Origin: DATLWN01 sp964492895
GTDB taxonomy: Bacteria; Pseudomonadota; Zetaproteobacteria; Mariprofundales; Mariprofundaceae
Length of the DNA: 64,000 nt
Reading direction: 5' to 3'
Assembly (NCBI GenBank): GCA_964492895.1
Contig: CAZBLR010000004.1
Span: 37,490-101,489 of the forward strand
Shown: in pieces, positions 18,376 to 25,519 of the stretch
Layout: each line of letters opens with the position of its first letter
Position numbering within the stretch: the first letter of the stretch is position 1
Translations under genes and position numbers: made by a program
The notes under the pieces: generated by a model
The model's database searches: none
Seen by the model: the letters and a program-made list of their open reading frames with translations, nothing else
Told to the model about the DNA's origin: nothing

Positions 18376-19740
18376 ATGAAATGGAAAGCCGCCACACTGA
18401 GGATGCTGTGGCCGGATGACATCGAATCGCTACCGCGGTGGGAGCGGCTGCTGGCGCGGACGCTGCAGGTGGGCTTCGCCGTGGTACGCGACTTTCTCGA
18501 AGGCCAGCTGACCCTGCGCGCGATGAGCCTGGTCTATACCACGCTGCTGTCGCTGGTGCCCCTGCTGGCACTGACATTCTCCGTGCTCAAGGGATTCGGG
18601 GTCCATGACCAGCTCCAACCGGTGCTCGCGAACGCGTTATCCGCCCTCGGCGACAAGGGGGCGGAGATCACCCGTCAGATCGTCGGGTTCGTGGACAATA
18701 TCAAGGTCGGCGTGCTGGGCTCCGTGGGCCTGGGCATGTTGATCTATACGGTCATCTCGCTGCTGCACAAGATCGAGACGTCTTTCAATTACATCTGGCA
18801 TATCGACACGCACCGGCCGCTGGGCCAGCGCTTCAGCGAGTACCTGAGCGTCATTCTCGTCGGCCCGCTGCTGATCTTCTCGGCGCTTGGCATGACCGCA
18901 ACATTGCTGAGTTCCAGCGTGGTACAGAAGCTCTCCGCCCTGCCGGGCGTCGGCTTCGTTGTGCATTCCATCGGCGATCTGATCCCCTACGCGCTGGTGG
19001 TTCTCGCCTTCACCTTCGTCTATGTCTTCATGCCCAACACCCGGGTGCGCGTCGTCCCGGCGCTGATTGGAGGCGCTGTGGCCGGCGTGACCTGGGAATC
19101 CACCGGTTGGGTGTTCGGCAAGTTCATCGTCAACTCCGGCAATTACACGGCGATCTATTCCGGTTTCGCCATCCTGATCTTGTTCATGATCTGGCTGTTT
19201 GTAAGCTGGCTGATCCTGCTGCTGGGGACCAGCATCGCCTTCTACTGCCAGCACCCCGAACATCTGGGGATACGGCGCGATCATATGGAGATCAGCGCCG
19301 AGCAAACGGAAAAGCTCTCGCTGCTGGTGATGTTCTTCATCGGACGGCACTACTATCTGAAGCAGGCCGGCTGGCAGCTCGACGAACTGGCGCGCTGGCT
19401 CGGGGTGCCGGTGAACGTGGCCGAAACGATCCTGAACAAGCTGCATGCCCGCGAACTGATCCTGCAGACCAGCGAACCCTCGCCGCCCTATGTACCTGCA
19501 CAGGATCTGGAGACCTTGCAGGTTGGCGAGATCCTCGATGCCGTGCGCTCCGGTGAAGGCAACGGTGGCATGATGCAGTGGCGATTGCCGGAAGAGCCGG
19601 CGGTGGAAGCGATGCTGCGGGCGAGGGACACCGCCGTGGCGCAGGCGATGCACCAGCAAACACTGAAAGGCATGATCCTTTCGGCGGCCAATAGCCCCGT
19701 GGGCATGGATGCTTCGGACGAAGGGGGCAAAGCGGCCTAA
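18376..19740 (+). CDS. YihY/BrkB-family inner-membrane protein
   Basis: The family is conserved but its function is not settled; the old name 'ribonuclease BN' is now considered wrong. From the ATG at 18376 the protein has 454 residues. About six helices lie in the first 300 residues, with family segments such as RAMSLVYTTLLSLVPLLAL, YTVISLLHKIETSFNYIW and NYTAIYSGFAILILFMIWLFVSW. A soluble C-terminal domain of about 150 residues looks like a winged-helix region (LDELARWLGVPVNVAETIL). The start is uncertain: the only strong GGGGAGGG site is about 20 bases upstream of the ATG with no in-frame start at normal spacing. Confidence 0.82.
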   Translation: MKWKAATLRMLWPDDIESLPRWERLLARTLQVGFAVVRDFLEGQLTLRAMSLVYTTLLSLVPLLALTFSVLKGFGVHDQLQPVLANALSALGDKGAEITRQIVGFVDNIKVGVLGSVGLGMLIYTVISLLHKIETSFNYIWHIDTHRPLGQRFSEYLSVILVGPLLIFSALGMTATLLSSSVVQKLSALPGVGFVVHSIGDLIPYALVVLAFTFVYVFMPNTRVRVVPALIGGAVAGVTWESTGWVFGKFIVNSGNYTAIYSGFAILILFMIWLFVSWLILLLGTSIAFYCQHPEHLGIRRDHMEISAEQTEKLSLLVMFFIGRHYYLKQAGWQLDELARWLGVPVNVAETILNKLHARELILQTSEPSPPYVPAQDLETLQVGEILDAVRSGEGNGGMMQWRLPEEPAVEAMLRARDTAVAQAMHQQTLKGMILSAANSPVGMDASDEGGKAA

Positions 19741-19760
19741 GCCCCGAATCCATGCATGCG

Positions 19761-20951
19761 TCAGGGCCTGGGATTGAACATGCGTTCGGCGGGGCCGCCG
19801 AGGAAGCGACCTTTCTTGCGCAACTCGCGGTTGACGCCGAAGCGCTCGATCATCAGGTCGATGTAGCCGAACAGCCATTCCCTGAGACGATACATGCGCG
19901 GGCGCTGCCGCCATTCCTCCAGCGTGATCTCGCGCGAATGCGCGAAGGCCTGGGTAAAGAAGGCATCCACCTCCGTGCACAGCGCGGCATCGTCACTCTC
20001 CAGGTTCGCCTCGAGATTCCAGCGCAGGCCCCAGCGATCCATGTTGCTCGAGCCGACGGAGCACCAGTCGTCGCACAGGTAGATCTTGGCGTGCATGAAG
20101 GCCGGCTGGTATTCGAAGATGCGGATGCCGCGGCGCAGCAGGGTGTGATAGTAGCGCCTGCCCGCATGGTAGACGGTGGGATGGTCGTTGATCGGTCCCG
20201 GCAGCAGCAGGCGCACATCCACGCCACGCCTCCTGGCCGCACGCAGGGCGCGCAGCACCACGCGTCCCGGCAGGAAGTACGCCGTCCCGAGCCAGATGCG
20301 GTCGGAGGCCTGCCGGATGTGGGAAATGAGTTCCCTGCGCACGAACTTCCGCGTCCCGCGCAGGCTCGGCGACAGGCGGCCGCGCTGCGTGCCGGCCGGC
20401 GCCATGTCCTCCCTCGGCAAGCGGATCCGGCCCTGCCACTGGCGCCAGACATGCACGAACATCCGCTGCCAGTCGGCGACGATCGGGCCGCGCATCTCCA
20501 CCACCACGTCGTGCCATGGCGGGCTGTTCTGGTGCGCCACATAGTCGTCGCTGATGCCGGCGCCACCGGTAAAGGCTAGCTCACCGTCGATGAGCAGCAG
20601 CTTGCAGTGGTTGCGCGGCAAGCCGCGGAAGAAGTGGCTCAGATAGGCCGGATTGTAGTAGATCGGCTCGATGCCGGCCTCGGCGAGACGCTGCCGGTCG
20701 ACCACGGACAGACCACTGGCCCCGAAATGATCGATCAGCACGTATACCTTCACCCCGCGGCGGACACAGTCGATGAAGGCATCGATGAAGCGCGTCGCCA
20801 ACGCCCCCGACCCGACCAGGTACTGCTCGAACAGCACATAGCGGCGGGCATGGCGGACGGCCAGCTCCATGACGGGCAGGAAGGCATCGGGCCCCGGCAG
20901 CAGCCGGAAGGCATTGCCCTCGCGTTCGGGATAGGGGTTTTGCCTCGCCAT
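19761..20951 (-). CDS. Cardiolipin synthase-like phospholipase D family protein
   Basis: The protein probably transfers phosphatidyl groups to make cardiolipin at the inner membrane. It has 396 residues and two HKD motifs. These are H115-K117-D122 in RNHCKLLLIDGELAFTGG and H287-K289-D294 in FMHAKIYLCDDWCSVGSSNMD. There are no N-terminal membrane helices, which fits the ClsB type better than ClsA. It lies 58 bases downstream of the alcohol dehydrogenase gene on the same strand and converges on the YihY-like gene. Confidence 0.86.
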   Translation of the reverse strand: MARQNPYPEREGNAFRLLPGPDAFLPVMELAVRHARRYVLFEQYLVGSGALATRFIDAFIDCVRRGVKVYVLIDHFGASGLSVVDRQRLAEAGIEPIYYNPAYLSHFFRGLPRNHCKLLLIDGELAFTGGAGISDDYVAHQNSPPWHDVVVEMRGPIVADWQRMFVHVWRQWQGRIRLPREDMAPAGTQRGRLSPSLRGTRKFVRRELISHIRQASDRIWLGTAYFLPGRVVLRALRAARRRGVDVRLLLPGPINDHPTVYHAGRRYYHTLLRRGIRIFEYQPAFMHAKIYLCDDWCSVGSSNMDRWGLRWNLEANLESDDAALCTEVDAFFTQAFAHSREITLEEWRQRPRMYRLREWLFGYIDLMIERFGVNRELRKKGRFLGGPAERMFNPRP

Positions 20952-21009
20952 GCTTGCAGTCTATGCCTTTTTGCCGGCAACGCATCCCGGCCGGCATGCG
21001 GCGCCGCCG

Positions 21010-21996
21010 TCAGCGCACGGACAGCACCGCGGCACCGCGGATGTGGCCGGCCCTGAGGCGTGCGAGCGCCTCGTTCGCCTGCTCCAGCCGGAAGATCTCG
21101 ACCTCGGGCCGGATTCCGGCCTTGGGGGCGATGGACAGGAACGCCTCGCCGTCGCGGCGAGTCAGGTTAGCCACGGAACGGATGCTGCGCTCCCCCCACA
21201 GGATCGCATACGGGAAGGCCGGCACATCGCTCATGTGGATGCCGGCACAGACGACGGTGCCGCCCTTGGCCACGTGCCCGAGCGCCTCCGGCACCAGGGC
21301 GCCGACGGGCGCGAAGATGATGGCGGCATCCATCTCGTCCGGCGGCGCCGTGGCCGAGTCCCCGGCCCATGCGGCCCCAAGCTCTCTGGCAAAATGCTGC
21401 CCGTCCTCATCCCCCGGCCTGGTGAAGGCATAGACCGTACGCCCCTGCCAGTGCGCCAGCTGGGTGATGATATGTGCCGCCGCCCCGAAGCCGTAGATGC
21501 CGAGGCGGCCGGCGTCGCCGGCCGCCACCAGCGAGCGGTAGCCGATCAGCCCGGCACACAGCAGCGGGGCGGCCTCGGCATCGCCGTACGCCTCCGGGAT
21601 CGGGAAGCAGTAGTGCGCGTCGGCCACGGTGTATTCGGCGTATCCGCCGTCGATCGTGTAGCCGGTGAACCCGGCGTCATCGCAGAGATTCTCGTGCCCG
21701 CCGGTACAGAAACGGCAATGCCCGCAGGTATGCCCCAGCCACGGCACCCCCAGGCGCTGCCCGAGAGCGAACTGTTCGACGCCCTCGCCCCTGGCGACCA
21801 CGGTGCCGACGATCTCGTGTCCCGGCACCAGCGGCAGCCTCGGCTCGCCCAACTCCCCGTCCAGGATATGCAGGTCGGTGCGGCACACGCCGCAGGCGCT
21901 GACGGCAAGCAGGACCTGCCCGGGGCCGCATGCGGGGCGCGGCAGCTCGGCCGGATGCAGGGCCGAGCCCGGCGCATCCAGGACCATGGCGCGCAT
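21010..21996 (-). CDS. Zinc-dependent alcohol dehydrogenase family protein
   Basis: This is a medium-chain NAD(P)-dependent dehydrogenase. From the ATG at 21996 it has 328 residues. Catalytic zinc ligands are suggested by the cysteine of ACGVCRTDLH and the histidine and glutamate of VPGHEIVG. The structural zinc loop is CGHCRFCTGGHENLC. The nucleotide loop reads LGIYGFGAAAHI, a GxGxxA/G variant. It resembles the AdhA/AdhP-like 'zinc-binding alcohol dehydrogenase' group. The substrate is unknown. A small membrane protein gene precedes it by seven bases and cardiolipin synthase follows. Confidence 0.85.
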   Translation of the reverse strand: MRAMVLDAPGSALHPAELPRPACGPGQVLLAVSACGVCRTDLHILDGELGEPRLPLVPGHEIVGTVVARGEGVEQFALGQRLGVPWLGHTCGHCRFCTGGHENLCDDAGFTGYTIDGGYAEYTVADAHYCFPIPEAYGDAEAAPLLCAGLIGYRSLVAAGDAGRLGIYGFGAAAHIITQLAHWQGRTVYAFTRPGDEDGQHFARELGAAWAGDSATAPPDEMDAAIIFAPVGALVPEALGHVAKGGTVVCAGIHMSDVPAFPYAILWGERSIRSVANLTRRDGEAFLSIAPKAGIRPEVEIFRLEQANEALARLRAGHIRGAAVLSVR

Positions 21997-22003
21997 GCCC
22001 GGC

Positions 22004-22198
22004 TCAGCGCGGGGCACGGCCGGTGAGGCGGAAAGCCCAGGCGCACAGGCTGCCCGCAACCACGATCGCCACCCCCGACAGCCACATCGGCACCGTCCAT
22101 CCCGCCAACTGCACCGGCCAGTGCAGGATCAGCCTGAGCGCGTGGCCGAGTACCACCACGCCGAAGATGGATCCGGTGATCAGCAGATAGGCACGCAT
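22004..22198 (-). CDS. Small two-helix membrane protein
   Basis: The 64-residue product has two hydrophobic helices, LLITGSIFGVVVLGHALRLI and a second near residues 37-56, with an arginine-rich C-terminus. I do not recognise a named family, though small proteins of this shape are common. It ends seven bases before the dehydrogenase start and is the first gene of that minus-strand unit. A TACAAT -10-like element lies about 40 bases upstream (22241-22236). Confidence 0.6.
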   Translation of the reverse strand: MRAYLLITGSIFGVVVLGHALRLILHWPVQLAGWTVPMWLSGVAIVVAGSLCAWAFRLTGRAPR

Positions 22199-22268
22199 CG
22201 CCACCCCCTGCGGCCAGGCCAAGGTCCGCGCCGCTATTGTAGCCGCATTTGCACGGCGGTTTTGTCCT

Positions 22269-22284
22269 GTCACACCCGTGTGAC
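22269..22284. promoter_or_regulatory. Perfect 7-2-7 palindrome, candidate operator
   Basis: GTCACAC and GTGTGAC are separated by CC in the 141-base gap between the small membrane protein (minus) and the patatin-like gene (plus). It lies upstream of the minus-strand TACAAT. The symmetry and location suggest a dimeric regulator site, but no regulator gene adjoins it. Confidence 0.4.
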
Positions 22285-22339
22285 GCTTCGGGGTGATCAT
22301 GGGGCGCAACATCGCCGGGAGCCGGAAGCGGAGTGGAGC

Positions 22340-23203
22340 ATGCGCGATCAACATACAAGCGGCCATCGCCTGACGAACATGCTGGTAGTGGAGGGCGGCG
22401 CCATGCGCAGCGTGTTCTCCGCCGGCCTGCTGGATGGCCTCCTGCGCCACCGTTTCGACCCGTTCGACGGTTACATCGGCGTCTCGGCCGGGGCGGCCGT
22501 CCTCGCCCATTTCCGGGCCGGTGTCGAAGGCAGCGCCCTGCAATGGTTCCTGAAGGCTGCGCGCAGCCCCGCCTTCATCAGCCGCAGCCGCTTCCTGCGC
22601 GGCGGACACCTGATCGATCTGCGATGGCTGTGCGACGAATTCGCCGCCTCGGGAATCGACCTGGCCGGCGTCCACCGGCAGGGCAAGCCGCTGCTGGTGT
22701 GCGCCACCGACGTGGCCACCGGCGAGGCCGCCTATCTCGATACGCATGAACACGACCTGATGGATGCGCTGATGGCATCGATGGCGCTGCCGCTGTTCTA
22801 CCGCGATTTCCCGCTGATCGACGGCCGCGCCATGGCCGACGGCGGCATGGCCGATGCGATCCCGGTAGACGAGGCCATACGCCGGGGAGCACGGAACATC
22901 ATGGTGGTACGCGCCCGTCCCCGAGACCATGTGAAGCGCGACACGCCGGTGCACCGCTACATCCGCTGGCGTCTGCGGCGGCATCCGCAGCTGCGGCGTG
23001 CCATGCAGGGCCGGGTACAGCGCTCCGAACAGACGGCAACCCTGTTACGTTCTCCGCCGGCCGGTGTGCGCATCATCGATGTCTGTCCGCCGGCGGATTT
23101 CCGTATGGGCCGCTTTTCCACACAGGAGCAGCAGCTGCGCGCGGGCTACCGGGCCGGGCTGGCCATGGCCGACCGGGCCATCACCCAATGGCCGGCACCG
23201 TAA
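22340..23203 (+). CDS. Patatin-like phospholipase
   Basis: Patatin-like enzymes hydrolyse acyl esters with a Ser-Asp dyad. The 287-residue protein has the oxyanion loop VVEGGAMRSVFSAGLL, the nucleophile S49 in GVSAG, and D167 in the DGG motif (MADGGMADAIPV). This is the layout of bacterial YjjU/RssA-type patatins. The ATG at 22340 follows GGAGTGGAGC. No signal peptide is seen, so it is probably cytoplasmic or membrane-associated. It ends at a 12-base-pair hairpin shared with the opposing gene. Confidence 0.88.
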   Translation: MRDQHTSGHRLTNMLVVEGGAMRSVFSAGLLDGLLRHRFDPFDGYIGVSAGAAVLAHFRAGVEGSALQWFLKAARSPAFISRSRFLRGGHLIDLRWLCDEFAASGIDLAGVHRQGKPLLVCATDVATGEAAYLDTHEHDLMDALMASMALPLFYRDFPLIDGRAMADGGMADAIPVDEAIRRGARNIMVVRARPRDHVKRDTPVHRYIRWRLRRHPQLRRAMQGRVQRSEQTATLLRSPPAGVRIIDVCPPADFRMGRFSTQEQQLRAGYRAGLAMADRAITQWPAP

Positions 23204-23209
23204 ACGCAA

Positions 23210-23237
23210 GCGCCCTCCATGTTGCCATGGAGGGCGC
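23210..23237. terminator. Bidirectional hairpin between convergent genes
   Basis: GCGCCCTCCATG and CATGGAGGGCGC pair over 12 bases around TTGC. It sits between the patatin-like gene and the pentapeptide-repeat gene, which converge. The T runs are weak on both strands. Confidence 0.6.
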
Positions 23238-23253
23238 GGCATCCGGTAAGCGC

Positions 23254-23583
23254 TCAGTTTGTCTCGGGCGTCTCGACCTCGGGCACGTGCACATCCGGCA
23301 CTTCGACCACGGGCACATGGACATCGGGCGTTTCCACCTCCGGCGTCTCCACCTCCGGCACCTCGACATCGCGGATATCCGGATCGACCACCTGCGGCGT
23401 GCGGATATCGGCCGTACGGTCGGCGCCGTCGATCCGGTCCGTATCGCCTCCGGTCACGGTCGGCGGCATCACTGCGCCGGAATCGGTGGACGATGCGGCC
23501 ACGGCGCCCGGGCTCGCCAGCGTCAGCGACGCGACCATGCCGATGATGGCCCAGACAGGTTTCTTCAATGCGATCGTCTTCAT
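23254..23583 (-). CDS. Exported protein with C-terminal V-x-x-P-x pentapeptide repeats
   Basis: I do not recognise a family. The 109-residue protein begins MKTIALKKPVWAIIG with a signal peptide likely cleaved after AVAA near residue 30. The linker is Asp/Thr-rich. Residues 73-107 are seven perfect-register pentapeptides of the form V-[EH]-[VT]-P-[EDV], ending in TN. The repeat should be extended and acidic and could act as a spacer or stalk outside the cytoplasm. The ATG at 23583 follows AAAGGAGATC at good spacing, so the start is well supported. Confidence 0.7.
   Translation of the reverse strand: MKTIALKKPVWAIIGMVASLTLASPGAVAASSTDSGAVMPPTVTGGDTDRIDGADRTADIRTPQVVDPDIRDVEVPEVETPEVETPDVHVPVVEVPDVHVPEVETPETN
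23263..23367 (-). repeat. 15-base coding repeat, seven units
   Basis: Seven in-frame 15-base units encode the V-x-x-P-x repeats of the exported protein. The units vary, mainly GTGGAG or GTGCAT then GTG/ACG-CCG. Confidence 0.75.
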
Positions 23584-23655
23584 CCGATGATCTCCTTTGC
23601 CCCGTCCTCCTCCCTGGACAAGGCCGCACACGAAATCAGCATAAGTATGAACCCT

Positions 23656-23684
23656 TAATATAATGTGCGCACTATCACGCTAAA
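23656..23684 (-). promoter_or_regulatory. Candidate promoter of the pentapeptide-repeat gene
   Basis: An AT-rich island gives minus-strand TATATT (23661-23656), with TTTAGC 17 bases upstream (23684-23679), about 70 bases from the ATG. The -35 is weak. The plus strand reads TATAAT here but no plus-strand gene follows. Confidence 0.3.
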
Positions 23685-23733
23685 CCTTCAAATTCGCAAG
23701 GAAACACGACCTGGATCACATTTGCGTCCGATA

Positions 23734-24447
23734 TCAGGGCTTCGCATGCCATTCCTTCGCCAGCTGGCTCGCATTGGCGCGCTGTTCCTTGGTCATCGAC
23801 CCTCCCACCACCTCGCGCGTGGCCAGTGCGGCGTCATGGATCGCTCCTCGCGCCAGACTTTGGGACGCCAGCGTCAGCCATTTGTACGCCTCGACATAAT
23901 CCTGGGGCACGCCCTGGCCCTTGTAATAGGCATAGCCCAGGTTGTACTGGGACGAGCCGTCTCCCTGCTGGGCCGCCTTCAGCCACAGGGCCGTGGCCTT
24001 GCCGAGATCCTGGGGCACGCCCTGGCCCTTGTAGTACAGAACGCCCAGGTTCGACTGGGCCAGCATGTCCCCCTGCTGGGCCGCCTTGATCCACCAGCTC
24101 GCCGCCTTGGCATAGTCCTGGGGCACGCCGCGCCCCTCGTAGTACAAAAAGCCCAGGTTCGACTGGGCCAGGGCGTAGCCCTGAACCGAGGCCTTGCGGT
24201 ACCACACCGCCGCCCTGGCGTTGTCCCGCGCCACCCCGCGACCGTGCTTGTAGAAATCGCCGAGGAAGTTCTGGGCCACAGGATCGCCGGCCTCAGCCTG
24301 CCTGTGCAGCGTATGCGCGGCCTCGGCATCCCCGCTTTCCGCCTGCAGCTCCAGACGCTTGGCCACGCTCTGGTCCATGGCGAAGGCCGGGGGCAGGGCC
24401 CACACGAACACGGCGAGCACGGCCGCCAACATCGTGGAACGTTTCAT
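23734..24447 (-). CDS. Sel1-repeat (tetratricopeptide-like) exported protein
   Basis: The 237-residue protein has a signal peptide (MKRSTMLAAVLAVFVWALPPAFA) followed by about five Sel1-like repeats of 36 residues. Each contains AQ-NLG-YYxGxGVPQDYxKAxxWxxKAAxQG or a variant. Sel1 repeats form helical solenoids that bind other proteins. It is probably periplasmic or outer-membrane facing. It starts two bases after the dienelactone hydrolase gene, so the two are probably cotranscribed. Confidence 0.85.
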   Translation of the reverse strand: MKRSTMLAAVLAVFVWALPPAFAMDQSVAKRLELQAESGDAEAAHTLHRQAEAGDPVAQNFLGDFYKHGRGVARDNARAAVWYRKASVQGYALAQSNLGFLYYEGRGVPQDYAKAASWWIKAAQQGDMLAQSNLGVLYYKGQGVPQDLGKATALWLKAAQQGDGSSQYNLGYAYYKGQGVPQDYVEAYKWLTLASQSLARGAIHDAALATREVVGGSMTKEQRANASQLAKEWHAKP

Positions 24448-24449
24448 GC

Positions 24450-25142
24450 TTATCCAAGCCTGGTCTGCAGAAAATCGACCGTACGCTGCCAGGCCAGGGC
24501 GTGGGCGGCCTGGTCGAACGCCCCCCGTTCATCGCAGGCAAAACCGTGCCCGGCATCGTACAGGTACACCGGGATATCCGGATAGGCCGCCGCCAGGGCC
24601 TCGACGTGCTCCACCGGAATGGACTTGTCCTGGCGCCCGAAATGCGCGATCAGCGGGCATCGCGGCGCCCGCTCGGAGAATGCCGGGATGCGGCTGCCGT
24701 AGTAACAGACGGCGGCGGCGAACGGCAGGCGGCAGGCGGCCAGCCAGGCCATGCTGCCGCCGAAGCAGTAACCGATGACGCCGATATGTTTCCTGGCCCT
24801 GGCCAGCTGGCCTGCCAGATCCACCGTCAGCGCCACCCGGGCCGCCTCGACGTCGAGCAGCGCCTTGTCCCAGTCCACCTGCGGAAGCATCGCGATCCCG
24901 CGCGCGATCTCGTCCTGGCTGTAGCCGACCTCGAAACCGCGTTGGTAGCGGTCGAACATCGCCGGTGCCACGACCTCGTAACCGAGGGCGGCGAAACGCC
25001 CTGCCACGCCACGTATGTGATGATTGACGCCGAATGCTTCCTGCACCAGCACCAGACCGCCCTTCGGCGCCGATTCCGGCATCTCGCGCCAGGCGGCGAA
25101 CTGGTGACCGTCCGCTGCGGTCAGCGTGATCCATTCACCCAT
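24450..25142 (-). CDS. Dienelactone hydrolase family protein
   Basis: This is an alpha/beta hydrolase of the dienelactone hydrolase type. From the ATG at 25142 it has 230 residues. The triad is visible as C126 in GYCFGGS, D172 in GRQDKSIP and H199 in AGHGF. An ATG six bases further upstream directly abuts the GGAGG, so the second ATG is better spaced. True chlorocatechol pathway genes are absent, so the natural ester substrate is unknown. Confidence 0.83.
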   Translation of the reverse strand: MGEWITLTAADGHQFAAWREMPESAPKGGLVLVQEAFGVNHHIRGVAGRFAALGYEVVAPAMFDRYQRGFEVGYSQDEIARGIAMLPQVDWDKALLDVEAARVALTVDLAGQLARARKHIGVIGYCFGGSMAWLAACRLPFAAAVCYYGSRIPAFSERAPRCPLIAHFGRQDKSIPVEHVEALAAAYPDIPVYLYDAGHGFACDERGAFDQAAHALAWQRTVDFLQTRLG

Positions 25143-25304
25143 ATCCATCCTCCGCGATCAGGCCGTCGGACCCGGCCGATGTGGACACGCTACGGCCCGG
25201 AGCCGATGCCGACAACCTGCGGGCAAGCCGGCGCAAACGCAAAAGGCCGCAGGGCGGCTGCAGCCTTCGGCGTGAAACGGCCGGAACCGGACCGGCCAGC
25301 CGCA

Positions 25305-25469
25305 TCACTGCATCGACAGCACCGGCGCGCGATCCGGCTCGTCCCCCATCTCGTATCGATTGCCCTCGGCGACGGGAAGCCCGAGCAGGAATGCCAGTTC
25401 GGATACGGGGACATGCGCGTTTCTCGCACTCAGCCATTTCAGCATCTCAAGCCTGTCTTCCGGCGCCAT
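25305..25469 (-). CDS. Small hypothetical protein, 54 residues
   Basis: The product starts MAPEDRLEMLKWLSARNAHV and has no recognised domain. It looks like two short helices with a Leu-rich core (VSELAFLLGLPV). Support comes from a strong GGAGG six bases upstream of the ATG at 25469. A frame reaching back to 25523 exists, but this start is better. It lies between the hybrid kinase and the dienelactone hydrolase gene on the same strand. Confidence 0.45.
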   Translation of the reverse strand: MAPEDRLEMLKWLSARNAHVPVSELAFLLGLPVAEGNRYEMGDEPDRAPVLSMQ

Positions 25470-25519
25470 ATCGAGCCTCCGCGTTCGGATTCGGACGGCA
25501 AGGATAGGTGCCGATGATG

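Noticed and set aside
23263..23367. The 15-base repeats as a CRISPR-like or intergenic repeat array
   Set aside because: The units are adjacent without spacers, vary in sequence and stay in frame inside a gene with a signal peptide.
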